8,278 bases of DNA, from assembly GCA_030432775.1 (NCBI GenBank), contig JAUILO010000110.1:1-8278 (forward strand), given 5' to 3'. A program made the translations under genes and the position numbers. Below are positions 1 to 5,794 of the stretch, in pieces (within the stretch, counting starts at the first letter, position 1; every line of letters starts with the position of its first letter). Origin of the DNA: Alphaproteobacteria bacterium. Lineage in GTDB: Bacteria > Pseudomonadota > Alphaproteobacteria > Micavibrionales > Micavibrionaceae. Under the pieces are notes generated by a model. That model was not told the origin of the DNA. It ran no database searches and was given only the letters and a program-made list of their open reading frames with translations.

Positions 1-1013
1 GTAGGGTTTACTTTTCCAGGCATAATTGAAGATCCAGGTTCATTCTCTGGAATTACAATTTCGCCGATTCCACTTCTAGGGCCAGAGCAAAGCATTCGAA
101 TGTCATTGCCGATTTTCATCAGACTGACAGCCAATTGTTTCAATGCACCATGAGTTTCTACTATAGCATCGTGAGCAGCTAGTGCTTCGAATTTGTTCTC
201 GGCTGTGATGAAGTTATGACCTGTGATTGAGGCGACTTGTTGGGCAAAACCTTCCGCGAAGCCTTCTTTGGAGTTGATGCCAGTGCCCACGGCCGTGCCG
301 CCTTGTGCCAGTTGAAGCAAACGCGGCATTGTGTTTTTAACGCGCGCAATACCGTATTCAACCTGTTTAGCATAACCGGAAAATTCCTGACCCAATGTCA
401 TCGGCGTTGCATCTTGCATGTGTGTACGGCCGATTTTGACAATAGATTTAAATTCTTCTGCTTTGGACGACAAAGCGCTTTCCAGATGTTCGAGGGCAGG
501 GATCAGGTTATGATGAATATCCTCCACAGCAGAGATATGCATGACCGTCGGGAAGGTATCATTGGAAGATTGCCCCATATTTACGTGATCATTCGGATGT
601 ACTGGATCTTTAGAGCCGATTGTACCACCCAGAATCTCAATGGCGCGGTTGGCAATGACTTCGTTTGCGTTCATGTTGCTTTGAGTGCCCGAACCGGTTT
701 GCCATACAACAAGAGGGAACTCGCCATCATGCTTTCCGTCAATGATCTCTTCTGCGGCCTGAATAATTGCATTGCCGATTTTAGGGTCTAGCGAGCTGAT
801 TTCCATGTTGACCATGGCACAGGCTTTTTTTTGCGTACCTAATGCGCGGATAATTGATTTGGGCATTGTTTCAATGCCAATCGGGAAGTTCTGTAAGCTG
901 CGCTGAGTTTGAGCGCCCCAATATTTGTTTGCCGGCACTTCGATCTCGCCAACAGAATCTGTTTCAATGCGTGTTTGGATCGGTTCTTGTGTGTTTAATA
1001 ACTCAGCGCTCAT
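1..1013 (-). CDS. fumC: Fumarate hydratase class II (fumarase C), C-terminus cut by window edge
   Basis: Converts fumarate to L-malate reversibly in the TCA cycle; class II fumarases are iron-independent cytosolic homotetramers. The ATG at 1013-1011 opens a minus-strand frame with no stop up to base 1, giving 337 complete codons of a family usually about 460-470 residues long, so roughly the last quarter lies outside. Family motifs appear in order: WGAQTQRS (residues 32-39), TGSGTQSNMNANEV (106-119), HPNDHVNMGQSSND (139-152), GRTHMQDATP (195-204) and the signature GSSIMPGKVNP (327-337). By colinear comparison with E. coli FumC, H198 matches catalytic His188 and S328 matches Ser318 of the mobile loop. 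A GAGG Shine-Dalgarno lies about 10 bases before the start. The gene follows purK on the same strand after 158 bases, so it probably has its own promoter. Identity is very secure; aspartase and argininosuccinate lyase relatives fit the motifs less well. Confidence 0.97.
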   Translation of the reverse strand, partial: MSAELLNTQEPIQTRIETDSVGEIEVPANKYWGAQTQRSLQNFPIGIETMPKSIIRALGTQKKACAMVNMEISSLDPKIGNAIIQAAEEIIDGKHDGEFPLVVWQTGSGTQSNMNANEVIANRAIEILGGTIGSKDPVHPNDHVNMGQSSNDTFPTVMHISAVEDIHHNLIPALEHLESALSSKAEEFKSIVKIGRTHMQDATPMTLGQEFSGYAKQVEYGIARVKNTMPRLLQLAQGGTAVGTGINSKEGFAEGFAQQVASITGHNFITAENKFEALAAHDAIVETHGALKQLAVSLMKIGNDIRMLCSGPRSGIGEIVIPENEPGSSIMPGKVNP

Positions 1014-1067
1014 TTGTTCGTAACCTCGTTCGCAGTATTTGTATGTCTTGAATGAATTGAAGTTACG

Positions 1068-1096
1068 ATAATACCCCCTAACATCGCCGCTTGCTA
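1068..1096 (-). promoter_or_regulatory. Candidate sigma70-type promoter for fumC
   Basis: Read on the minus strand, TATTAT (1073-1068) matches the -10 consensus at 5 of 6 positions. It is preceded at 17 bases by TAGCAA (1096-1091), which matches the -35 consensus at only 3 of 6. Transcription would begin near 1060 and give a leader of about 47 bases before the fumC start. The position in the 158-base purK-fumC gap is sensible, but the weak -35 makes this tentative. Confidence 0.3.
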
Positions 1097-1171
1097 GACA
1101 CCATTTCAGATTCTACGCAGGTTTTTGTGTCGGTGTGGGGATTGCGTTCTGTGTTGATTTTTATGGAAGTT

Positions 1172-2260
1172 TTACAGGTTGTCGATTTGTTCATCTGTGG
1201 GATTGATGATATTGACGTGACCCATTTTCCGGCCTGGTTTTATTTCTTCCTTGCCATAGCTGTGGAATATAGCGTTATCCATGGCATTCCATTTGGCTTC
1301 GTCCAATATATCATCACCAATAAGGTTGATCATAATAGCGGGGGAGTGCGCATCGGCAGAACCTACATCCAGACCACAAACCGTACGGATGTGATTTTCA
1401 AATTGCGATATTGCGCATGCATCCATTGTCCAGTGCCCTGAATTATGTGTACGCGGGGCGATTTCATTGGCCAGAACCCGGCCATCTTTTGTAATAAAAT
1501 ATTCAACAGCCAACACGCCGCGAAGGTTTATGGCCACTGCCAGTTTCTCCGTCATACTAAGCGCTGTGTTTTTTATTTCTTCCGGTATGGGGGTAGGGAC
1601 GATGCTTTTGTGCAAAATGCCATTCTTATGTTCGTTCAGACTGGGGCCGTATAAAGCAGTCTTGCCGAATTGATCTCGCGCAACGATAACTGAAATTTCA
1701 TAATCAAAATCAATAGCTTGCTCAATTATAATCTCATCTGTGTTTAGTTCCTTCCACTTAAGCACTGAATCATCGCCAGCGGAAAATCTTGCTTGGCCTT
1801 TTCCGTCATAACCGAAACGGGTCGTTTTAAGGATAAATTCGATACCAACCATATCGTTTATAGTGTCATTTAGCATTTTTGGATCTGTCACTACGTTCCA
1901 AGCGGCTGTGGATAACCCGCTTTTGTTTAGGAATGACTTCTCTGAACCGCGGTGCTGTGACACGTTTAGCAGTGTTTCATCCGGATAAACTGGTTTTGTA
2001 TGCTTCAGGTACTGAACTGTGGATACGGGAATATTTTCGAACTCATATGTAATAACATCAACGTCTTCTGCAAAGCGTTTGAGGGCATCCTGATCTTCGT
2101 ATGAGGCGGTTGTGGTCTTGTCTGCGACATGGCTGGCAGGGCAGTTTTTCTCGGGGCAATATATATGTGTTTTGATACCGAGTTTTTTGGCTGCTATGGC
2201 GCTCATCTGGCCAAGTTGACCGCCACCTAAAATACCGACTGTTTTATATTGCTGTGTCAT
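1172..2260 (-). CDS. purK: N5-carboxyaminoimidazole ribonucleotide synthase (PurK)
   Basis: Catalyses ATP- and bicarbonate-dependent carboxylation of 5-aminoimidazole ribonucleotide (AIR) to N5-CAIR in purine synthesis; its product is the substrate of PurE, encoded just upstream. The 362-residue length is normal for PurK. It is an ATP-grasp enzyme. The N-terminal domain opens with LGGGQLGQM (11-19), followed by CPASHVADK (40-48). The ATP-grasp region carries KTTRFGYDGKGQ (145-156) and EQAIDFDYEISVIVAR (180-195), and the metal/phosphate-binding segment is NEIAPRTHNSGHWT (265-278). KMGHVNI (345-351) marks the C-terminal domain. One oddity is QHRGSEKSF at 102-110, where relatives as I recall them usually have an Asp after Gln and a hydrophobic residue in place of the Gly. 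The start follows the purE stop by 47 bases and has only a weak GAAG-like ribosome site, so expression probably depends on the purE transcript. Identification is very secure. Confidence 0.96.
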   Translation of the reverse strand: MTQQYKTVGILGGGQLGQMSAIAAKKLGIKTHIYCPEKNCPASHVADKTTTASYEDQDALKRFAEDVDVITYEFENIPVSTVQYLKHTKPVYPDETLLNVSQHRGSEKSFLNKSGLSTAAWNVVTDPKMLNDTINDMVGIEFILKTTRFGYDGKGQARFSAGDDSVLKWKELNTDEIIIEQAIDFDYEISVIVARDQFGKTALYGPSLNEHKNGILHKSIVPTPIPEEIKNTALSMTEKLAVAINLRGVLAVEYFITKDGRVLANEIAPRTHNSGHWTMDACAISQFENHIRTVCGLDVGSADAHSPAIMINLIGDDILDEAKWNAMDNAIFHSYGKEEIKPGRKMGHVNIINPTDEQIDNL

Positions 2261-2307
2261 GGTTGTTGCTTCATGTCGTGGATATGGCTGATGGATTGTG
2301 CGCAGGC

Positions 2308-2796
2308 TTATACAGGTGTATCTGCGACGCCTTGTGTTTGCTGGGCTCTGTATGCTGCTAGTTTATCTGCAATGTCTTGATCAAAAGCGCCGATTATTGC
2401 CGAAGCAAGTAAGCCTGCATTTTTTGCGCCGGCTTTGCCAATGGCCAAAGTGCCGACAGGAATGCCGCCCGGCATTTGTGCGATGGATAATAAACTATCC
2501 ATTCCTTTAAGTGCTTTACTTTCGACAGGAACACCAAGAACGGGCAAAGTTGTCATGCTTGCAACCATGCCCGGAAGATGTGCTGCGCCACCGGCACCAG
2601 CGATAATAACCTTAAGTCCACGATCCTTAGCTGACTTTGCGTACTCGACCATGCGGTCAGGTGTCCTGTGTGCGGAGACAATTTTCACTTCATGCGGAAT
2701 GTCAAACTGTTCCAAAATTGTTGCAGCTTCGGTCATTGTCTCGAAATCTGACTGTGACCCCATTATGATTCCGACAATCGGAGTGTTGTTAGTCAT
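2308..2796 (-). CDS. purE: N5-carboxyaminoimidazole ribonucleotide mutase (PurE, class I)
   Basis: Moves the carboxylate of N5-CAIR to carbon 4, giving CAIR in purine synthesis. It is a small cytosolic enzyme that forms octamers in characterised relatives. The 162 residues match the usual length. Motifs in order: GIIMGSQSD (9-17, phosphate-binding loop), SAHRTPDR (41-48) with H43 at the position of the conserved catalytic His, AGAGGAAHLPGM (substrate loop, about 66-77), GVPVESK and QMPGGIPVGTLAIG. Presence of purK on the same transcript argues for the bacterial class I mutase, not the class II enzyme that uses AIR and CO2 directly. The ATG at 2796-2794 has a good Shine-Dalgarno, AGAGGG, about 6 bases upstream. 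It lies 71 bases after the DUF465 gene and 47 bases before purK, so the three probably form one operon. Confidence 0.97.
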   Translation of the reverse strand: MTNNTPIVGIIMGSQSDFETMTEAATILEQFDIPHEVKIVSAHRTPDRMVEYAKSAKDRGLKVIIAGAGGAAHLPGMVASMTTLPVLGVPVESKALKGMDSLLSIAQMPGGIPVGTLAIGKAGAKNAGLLASAIIGAFDQDIADKLAAYRAQQTQGVADTPV

Positions 2797-2867
2797 GTGA
2801 GCCCTCTTAAAGGATGGTGATGGATTTTGTATATAAACGGATAATTATGATCCGGTCTAGCTTGAAA

Positions 2868-3068
2868 TTAGGCGATAATATCAGGCAATAAATCGCTCTG
2901 AATTTTGTTAATCATGTCTTTTAACATGAGTTTTCTCTTCTTAAGTCTTTGAAGTTGAAGGAAATCCACGGGCTGCGCATTTGACAACTTATCGATAATG
3001 TCATCAAGATCTTTATGCTCGCGTTTCAATATCGCTAGTTTCTCGCGTAATTCTTCTTCATCATCCAT
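2868..3068 (-). CDS. DUF465 (YdcH-family) small coiled-coil protein
   Basis: A 66-residue, highly charged, almost wholly helical protein of unknown molecular function. The pattern is that of DUF465/YdcH: an acidic start, then LKREHKDLDDIIDKL (14-28), a break at NAQPVDF (30-36), and a second helix LQRLKKRKLMLKDMINKIQ (39-57), with heptad-like Leu/Ile spacing suggesting a helical hairpin or coiled coil. There is no signal peptide or membrane segment. In alphaproteobacteria such genes are commonly found beside purE (established observation from memory); here the stop is 71 bases before the purE start on the same strand. An AAAGG sequence lies upstream of the ATG at wide spacing (about 13 bases), so translation initiation may be weak. 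A role in purine synthesis is not shown by the sequence; only the linkage is. Confidence 0.88.
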   Translation of the reverse strand: MDDEEELREKLAILKREHKDLDDIIDKLSNAQPVDFLQLQRLKKRKLMLKDMINKIQSDLLPDIIA

Positions 3069-3135
3069 GTTGTGGAATAAACCTTTGTTAGAAAGCCGTC
3101 CTTTAAGTCTTTAATAATAACAAATAATTCGTAGT

Positions 3136-3195
3136 TTGATAAGCCATAATTGATCACGGCGCAAGCATTTTAACTATATATATGTCCGTTATCAT
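3136..3195 (-). promoter_or_regulatory. Candidate promoters for the DUF465-purE-purK unit
   Basis: Two sigma70-like pairs can be read on the minus strand. The first has ATGATA (3195-3190, 4 of 6) and TAAAAT (3172-3167, 5 of 6) spaced 17 bases, for a start near 3160. The second has TTGCGC (3164-3159, 4 of 6) and TATCAA (3141-3136, 4 of 6), also spaced 17, for a start near 3130. Both would give leaders of about 60-90 bases before DUF465. The region is AT-rich, so chance matches are likely. Confidence 0.3.
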
Positions 3196-3258
3196 CGGCG
3201 GCGCTAGCTGGGCTTGGTTTTCATGTTTTTGAATAAAGAGAAGAATATACAATAGTTT

Positions 3259-3273
3259 GGCTTTGAAAAAGCC
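3259..3273. repeat. Perfect 6-bp inverted repeat with 3-base loop
   Basis: GGCTTT (3259-3264) and AAAGCC (3268-3273) are exact reverse complements around GAA. The repeat lies 10 bases upstream of TATAAA (3283-3288) and 54 bases before the phosphofructokinase start. No T-run follows on either strand, so it is not a standard terminator. Its place between possible -35 and -10 elements would suit an operator, but that is inference. Confidence 0.5.
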
Positions 3274-3282
3274 GTGGAATGG

Positions 3283-3288
3283 TATAAA
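3283..3288 (+). promoter_or_regulatory. Candidate -10 box upstream of the phosphofructokinase gene
   Basis: TATAAA matches the -10 consensus at 5 of 6 positions and lies 39 bases before the start codon. No good -35 hexamer stands at 16-18 bases; the nearest TTG-containing hexamers are at 14 or 20 bases. The promoter may therefore need an activator, or this may be a chance match in AT-rich DNA. Confidence 0.25.
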
Positions 3289-3327
3289 ACATTCTCAGAA
3301 TAACTGTCCAATATCAAAGAGGGTCAT

Positions 3328-4407
3328 ATGGCGAAGAAAAGAATAGGAATTTTAACCAGTGGTGGTGATTGTGCGGGCTTGAACGCAGCGATGAGAGCTG
3401 TTGTTCATAGATCCCATATTTTGGGCTGGGAAACCATTGGCTTGATTAATGGTACAGCCAGCCTTTTGGATGAAAATCCAGAGTTCCGTATTTTAAAGCC
3501 AAATGACATGTCAGGTACAGTGTTGCGTGCCGGCGGTACTATTCTTGGTACAACAAACCGTGGCAACCCGTTTGCTTTCCCGATGCCAGATGGTTCATTA
3601 AAGGACAGATCAGGCGAAATCGTTGATGGTTTTAGAAAACTTGGTCTTGATGCTGTTATCGGTATTGGTGGTGATGGCTCTTTTGCGATTTTGAAACGTC
3701 TTGCCGAGCAAGGCAATATCAACATGGTTGGTATTCCAAAGACTATTGATAATGATATCGGTATGACAGAAACATCTATTGGTTTTGATACTGCTGTATC
3801 TGTTGCAACCGAGGCGCTTGACCGTCTACAGCCTACTGCTGCCAGTCATGATCGTGTTATGATTTTGGAAGTCATGGGTCGTGATGCCGGACATATTGCG
3901 CTTGCCGCAGGTATTGCTGGTGGTGCTGACGTTATTTTGATCCCCGAGATCTCTTATAGTATCGATAAAATTGCCGAGAAAATTCAGGCTGTTAAAGAAT
4001 CCGGGCGTAACTTTGCTCTGGTTGTTGTTTCAGAAGCTGTGAAGAAAGAAGACGGTTCTAAACTCGAGATGACATATCAAGGCGGTGAAAAGCGTTATGG
4101 TGGTATTGGCTATTATGTCAGTCAGAAACTATCTGATGCGACGGGCTATGAAACACGCGTTACTGTGCTTGGCCACGTGCAACGTGGCGGCGCGCCGACA
4201 TATAATGACAGATTGCTTGCATCTGCGTTTGGTGTGAAGGCTGTTGACCTTGTTAAGGAAGGCAAGTTTGGTCGTATGGTTGCTTGGCAGAACAGGCAAA
4301 TTGTTGATGTATCAATTGAAGATGCCATTAAAGCGTATCAAGATGTTGATCTAGACGGTACAATGGTGCAGACAGCTCGCGCATTAGGAATTTCCCTCGG
4401 CGACTAA
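3328..4407 (+). CDS. 6-phosphofructokinase, mixed-substrate (group III) type
   Basis: Phosphorylates fructose 6-phosphate to fructose 1,6-bisphosphate in the cytosol. The 359 residues exceed the 320 of E. coli PfkA and suit the group III family. Motifs in order: ILTSGGDCAGLNAAMR (8-23, phosphate donor loop), RAGGTILGTTNR (67-78), IGGDGS (113-118) with D116 matching E. coli D103, PKTIDND (137-143) with D141 matching catalytic D127, EVMGRDAGH (181-189) at the substrate-binding MGR, and ETRVTVLGHVQRGG (275-288) with R277, H283 and R286 matching R243, H249 and R252. Donor specificity is ambiguous: G117 is the residue of ATP enzymes where PPi enzymes have Asp, while K138 is the residue of PPi enzymes where E. 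coli has Gly. Group III members combine these, and characterised examples include both ATP and PPi users, so no gene symbol is given. A strong ribosome site (AAAGAGGG, 3316-3323) fixes the start. It heads the rightward genes, 80 bases before the PH pair. Confidence 0.94.
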   Translation: MAKKRIGILTSGGDCAGLNAAMRAVVHRSHILGWETIGLINGTASLLDENPEFRILKPNDMSGTVLRAGGTILGTTNRGNPFAFPMPDGSLKDRSGEIVDGFRKLGLDAVIGIGGDGSFAILKRLAEQGNINMVGIPKTIDNDIGMTETSIGFDTAVSVATEALDRLQPTAASHDRVMILEVMGRDAGHIALAAGIAGGADVILIPEISYSIDKIAEKIQAVKESGRNFALVVVSEAVKKEDGSKLEMTYQGGEKRYGGIGYYVSQKLSDATGYETRVTVLGHVQRGGAPTYNDRLLASAFGVKAVDLVKEGKFGRMVAWQNRQIVDVSIEDAIKAYQDVDLDGTMVQTARALGISLGD

Positions 4408-4487
4408 ATAAGGTATATATGTTTGTTAGACGACATCATAACCCTGTTTTGTTTTGTCGAATGCTAAGATTAAGGGGATAGAGCAGA

Positions 4488-5018
4488 ATGCTATATTTAC
4501 AGCAGACATTAACGGATAATGAGGAGCTTATTCACATTGGCCGTTTTCATTGGATGTACACACTCAAGGCAGTGATGTCTATTGTCTGGGGCGTGATTTT
4601 TAGTATTGCTTTTATTGTCGGTGTTATTTACTTCAAACAAAATTATATGGATGGTTTTCAATCTAGCTCTGTAAGAGGGATGATTGGTGAAATTCATCCG
4701 GGTGTTCGTTTGATGACCTTCTTTATCTTTGTAATCGGTATATTACGCTTTGCCCAAATGATGGTGATTAAAGCAACCACGGAAATAGCTGTTACAACTT
4801 CTCGTCTTATATATAAGCGCGGCCTTGTTGCCCGTCATGTCGGTGAAATGAGTATTGACCGTATTGAGGGCGTAAACGTCTTACAAAGTTTATTTGGCCG
4901 TCTGTTTGACTATGGCCGTCTTGCCATTCGCGGTATGGGGGTTGGTGAAGTTGTTCTTCCGCCAATTGATAACCCGCTTTTATTCCGTAGAGCGATTGAA
5001 AAAGCGCGTAATACTTAA
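4488..5018 (+). CDS. Membrane protein with bacterial PH (bPH2, YdbS-like) domain, first of a tandem pair
   Basis: A 176-residue inner-membrane protein of unknown function. A short N-terminal stretch with the motif IHIGRFHW (15-22) leads into two hydrophobic segments (about 24-47 and 73-93), joined by a polar loop of about 25 residues expected on the periplasmic side. The rest (about 98-172) is a bPH2 domain: TTSRLIYKRGLVAR (103-116), EMSIDRIEGVNVLQS (120-134), then LFGRLFDYGRLAIRGMG (135-151) and VVLPPIDNP (155-163). This Rxx-hydrophobic-x-k-x-G, I-x-R-I-E-x-V, G-R-x-x-x-Y-G pattern is typical of PF03703 proteins such as Bacillus YdbS. An AAGGGG ribosome site lies 10 bases before the ATG. The gene is 80 bases after the phosphofructokinase and 34 bases before a related gene, so it is probably cotranscribed at least with the latter. 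No enzyme motif is visible; the domain may serve in assembly or lipid contact. Confidence 0.85.
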   Translation: MLYLQQTLTDNEELIHIGRFHWMYTLKAVMSIVWGVIFSIAFIVGVIYFKQNYMDGFQSSSVRGMIGEIHPGVRLMTFFIFVIGILRFAQMMVIKATTEIAVTTSRLIYKRGLVARHVGEMSIDRIEGVNVLQSLFGRLFDYGRLAIRGMGVGEVVLPPIDNPLLFRRAIEKARNT

Positions 5019-5052
5019 TTTGCTATTATTATAGAAGTAGATTGGAACGACA

Positions 5053-5691
5053 TTGTCTGAGAACGATAAAAAGCACGGCTCCACAAAATATGACACAGTA
5101 AGAAAATCCAAGAATGGTTTGCTTGAACGGTTAAGGCTTGATCCGGTTAAGGATGTATTGACACCGGGTGAGCGCGTTATTCATGAAGGACGTATCCATT
5201 GGGGTATTTTCCTGCCTGTTATAGGCTGTCTTGTGATCGCGTTGATCATTGGAATTGTTCTGCATTGGTTTGTTGGCGCGGTGGTTGTGCTGATGACTTT
5301 GGTTCCATTGACCAGTAAGACCATTCGTTTTTATACTACGCTTCTTGTGTTGACTAATAAGCGGGTATTCGTGAAATTTGGTTATTTTAATAAAGACCTT
5401 ATTCAAATTCGTATTAGCCGCCTTGAAAGTGCGAATATAGAAAGACCGTTTATCGGACAACTTCTTGGTTATTCAACTGTATCTGTTTTGGGTACGGGGG
5501 CTGGACGCATACCTGTTGATTATATTGCCAATGGACGTGAATTCGTTCGTGCGCTAGAAAAGATTACTCTGGCGCATGAAAATTCTGATAAGCGCGCAGA
5601 GACCAAGAAGACTGAAGGCGCAGATGTCAAAAATACAACAAACGAGAATACAAATACTGAGGATGATCTTCCTGAAGATGATAAATCTTAG
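5053..5691 (+). CDS. Membrane protein with bacterial PH (bPH2, YdbS-like) domain, second of a tandem pair; TTG start
   Basis: A 212-residue protein related to its upstream neighbour. A basic, polar N-terminus (1-35) is followed by LTPGERVIHEGRIHW (36-50), whose IHxGRxHW motif matches the neighbour's. Two nearly adjacent hydrophobic segments come next (about 51-71 and 73-87), then a bPH2 domain (about 95-172) with LTNKRVFVKFGYF (100-112), IRISRLESANIE (119-130) and GQLLGYSTVSVLGTG (135-149). The tail (175-212) is hydrophilic, rich in Glu, Asp, Lys, Asn and Thr, and probably disordered. The start is TTG: no in-frame ATG occurs before residue 81, inside the second membrane segment, and the conserved part already begins near residue 36. 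A weak GGA (5044-5046) precedes TTG at 6 bases. Spacing of 34 bases from the first PH gene suggests one operon and perhaps a hetero-oligomer. The exact start is the least certain part of this call. Confidence 0.82.
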   Translation: MSENDKKHGSTKYDTVRKSKNGLLERLRLDPVKDVLTPGERVIHEGRIHWGIFLPVIGCLVIALIIGIVLHWFVGAVVVLMTLVPLTSKTIRFYTTLLVLTNKRVFVKFGYFNKDLIQIRISRLESANIERPFIGQLLGYSTVSVLGTGAGRIPVDYIANGREFVRALEKITLAHENSDKRAETKKTEGADVKNTTNENTNTEDDLPEDDKS

Positions 5692-5769
5692 AGCTGAACA
5701 AGCTTAAAAATTAAGTTGAATTCATATCTAACTTTATTGAATTTCAACGATCGATAAACACATTCAAAC

Positions 5770-5775
5770 TATAAT
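5770..5775 (+). promoter_or_regulatory. Candidate -10 box for ilvD
   Basis: A perfect TATAAT lies 19 bases upstream of the ilvD start. Transcription from it would begin near 5782 and give a leader of only about 13 bases, just holding the AGGA ribosome site (5785-5788). The hexamer at the usual -35 distance (ACGATC, 5747-5752) is poor, so use of this promoter is uncertain. The gap 5692-5794 also has a weak AT-only hairpin near 5701-5717 that lacks the GC stem of a terminator. Confidence 0.4.
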
Positions 5776-5794
5776 TAAAAGAGTAGGAAACCTT

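Larger units (their letters stand above)
3069..3327. promoter_or_regulatory. Divergent intergenic region between DUF465-purEK and the phosphofructokinase gene
   Basis: These 259 AT-rich bases separate two outward-facing transcription units and must hold both promoters unless transcription reads in from elsewhere. They contain candidate minus-strand promoters (3136-3195), an alternating TA run (3175-3183), a GC-richer patch (about 3195-3215), a perfect short hairpin (3259-3273), and a TATAAA box (3283-3288) upstream of the phosphofructokinase. I find no convincing reading frame, RNA gene or riboswitch fold. Confidence 0.6.

Noticed and set aside
237..791. Long plus-strand reading frame of 184 codons
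   Set aside because: It lies wholly antisense to fumC, whose motifs are unmistakable, and its translation shows no recognisable domain and no suitable ribosome site.
1014..1171. Terminator between purK and fumC
   Set aside because: No stem followed by a T-run could be found on the minus strand, so readthrough from purK into fumC remains possible.
2435..2800. Plus-strand reading frame of 121 codons
   Set aside because: It mirrors purE on the opposite strand and has no family features.
3175..3183. Alternating TA run as a special element
   Set aside because: Nine bases of TA alternation in an AT-rich promoter region are not distinctive; no repeat array or known binding site fits.
5701..5717. 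AT-only inverted repeat after the second PH gene as a terminator
   Set aside because: The stem is short, needs a G-T pair and has no GC core or T-run; it is expected by chance in such AT-rich sequence.
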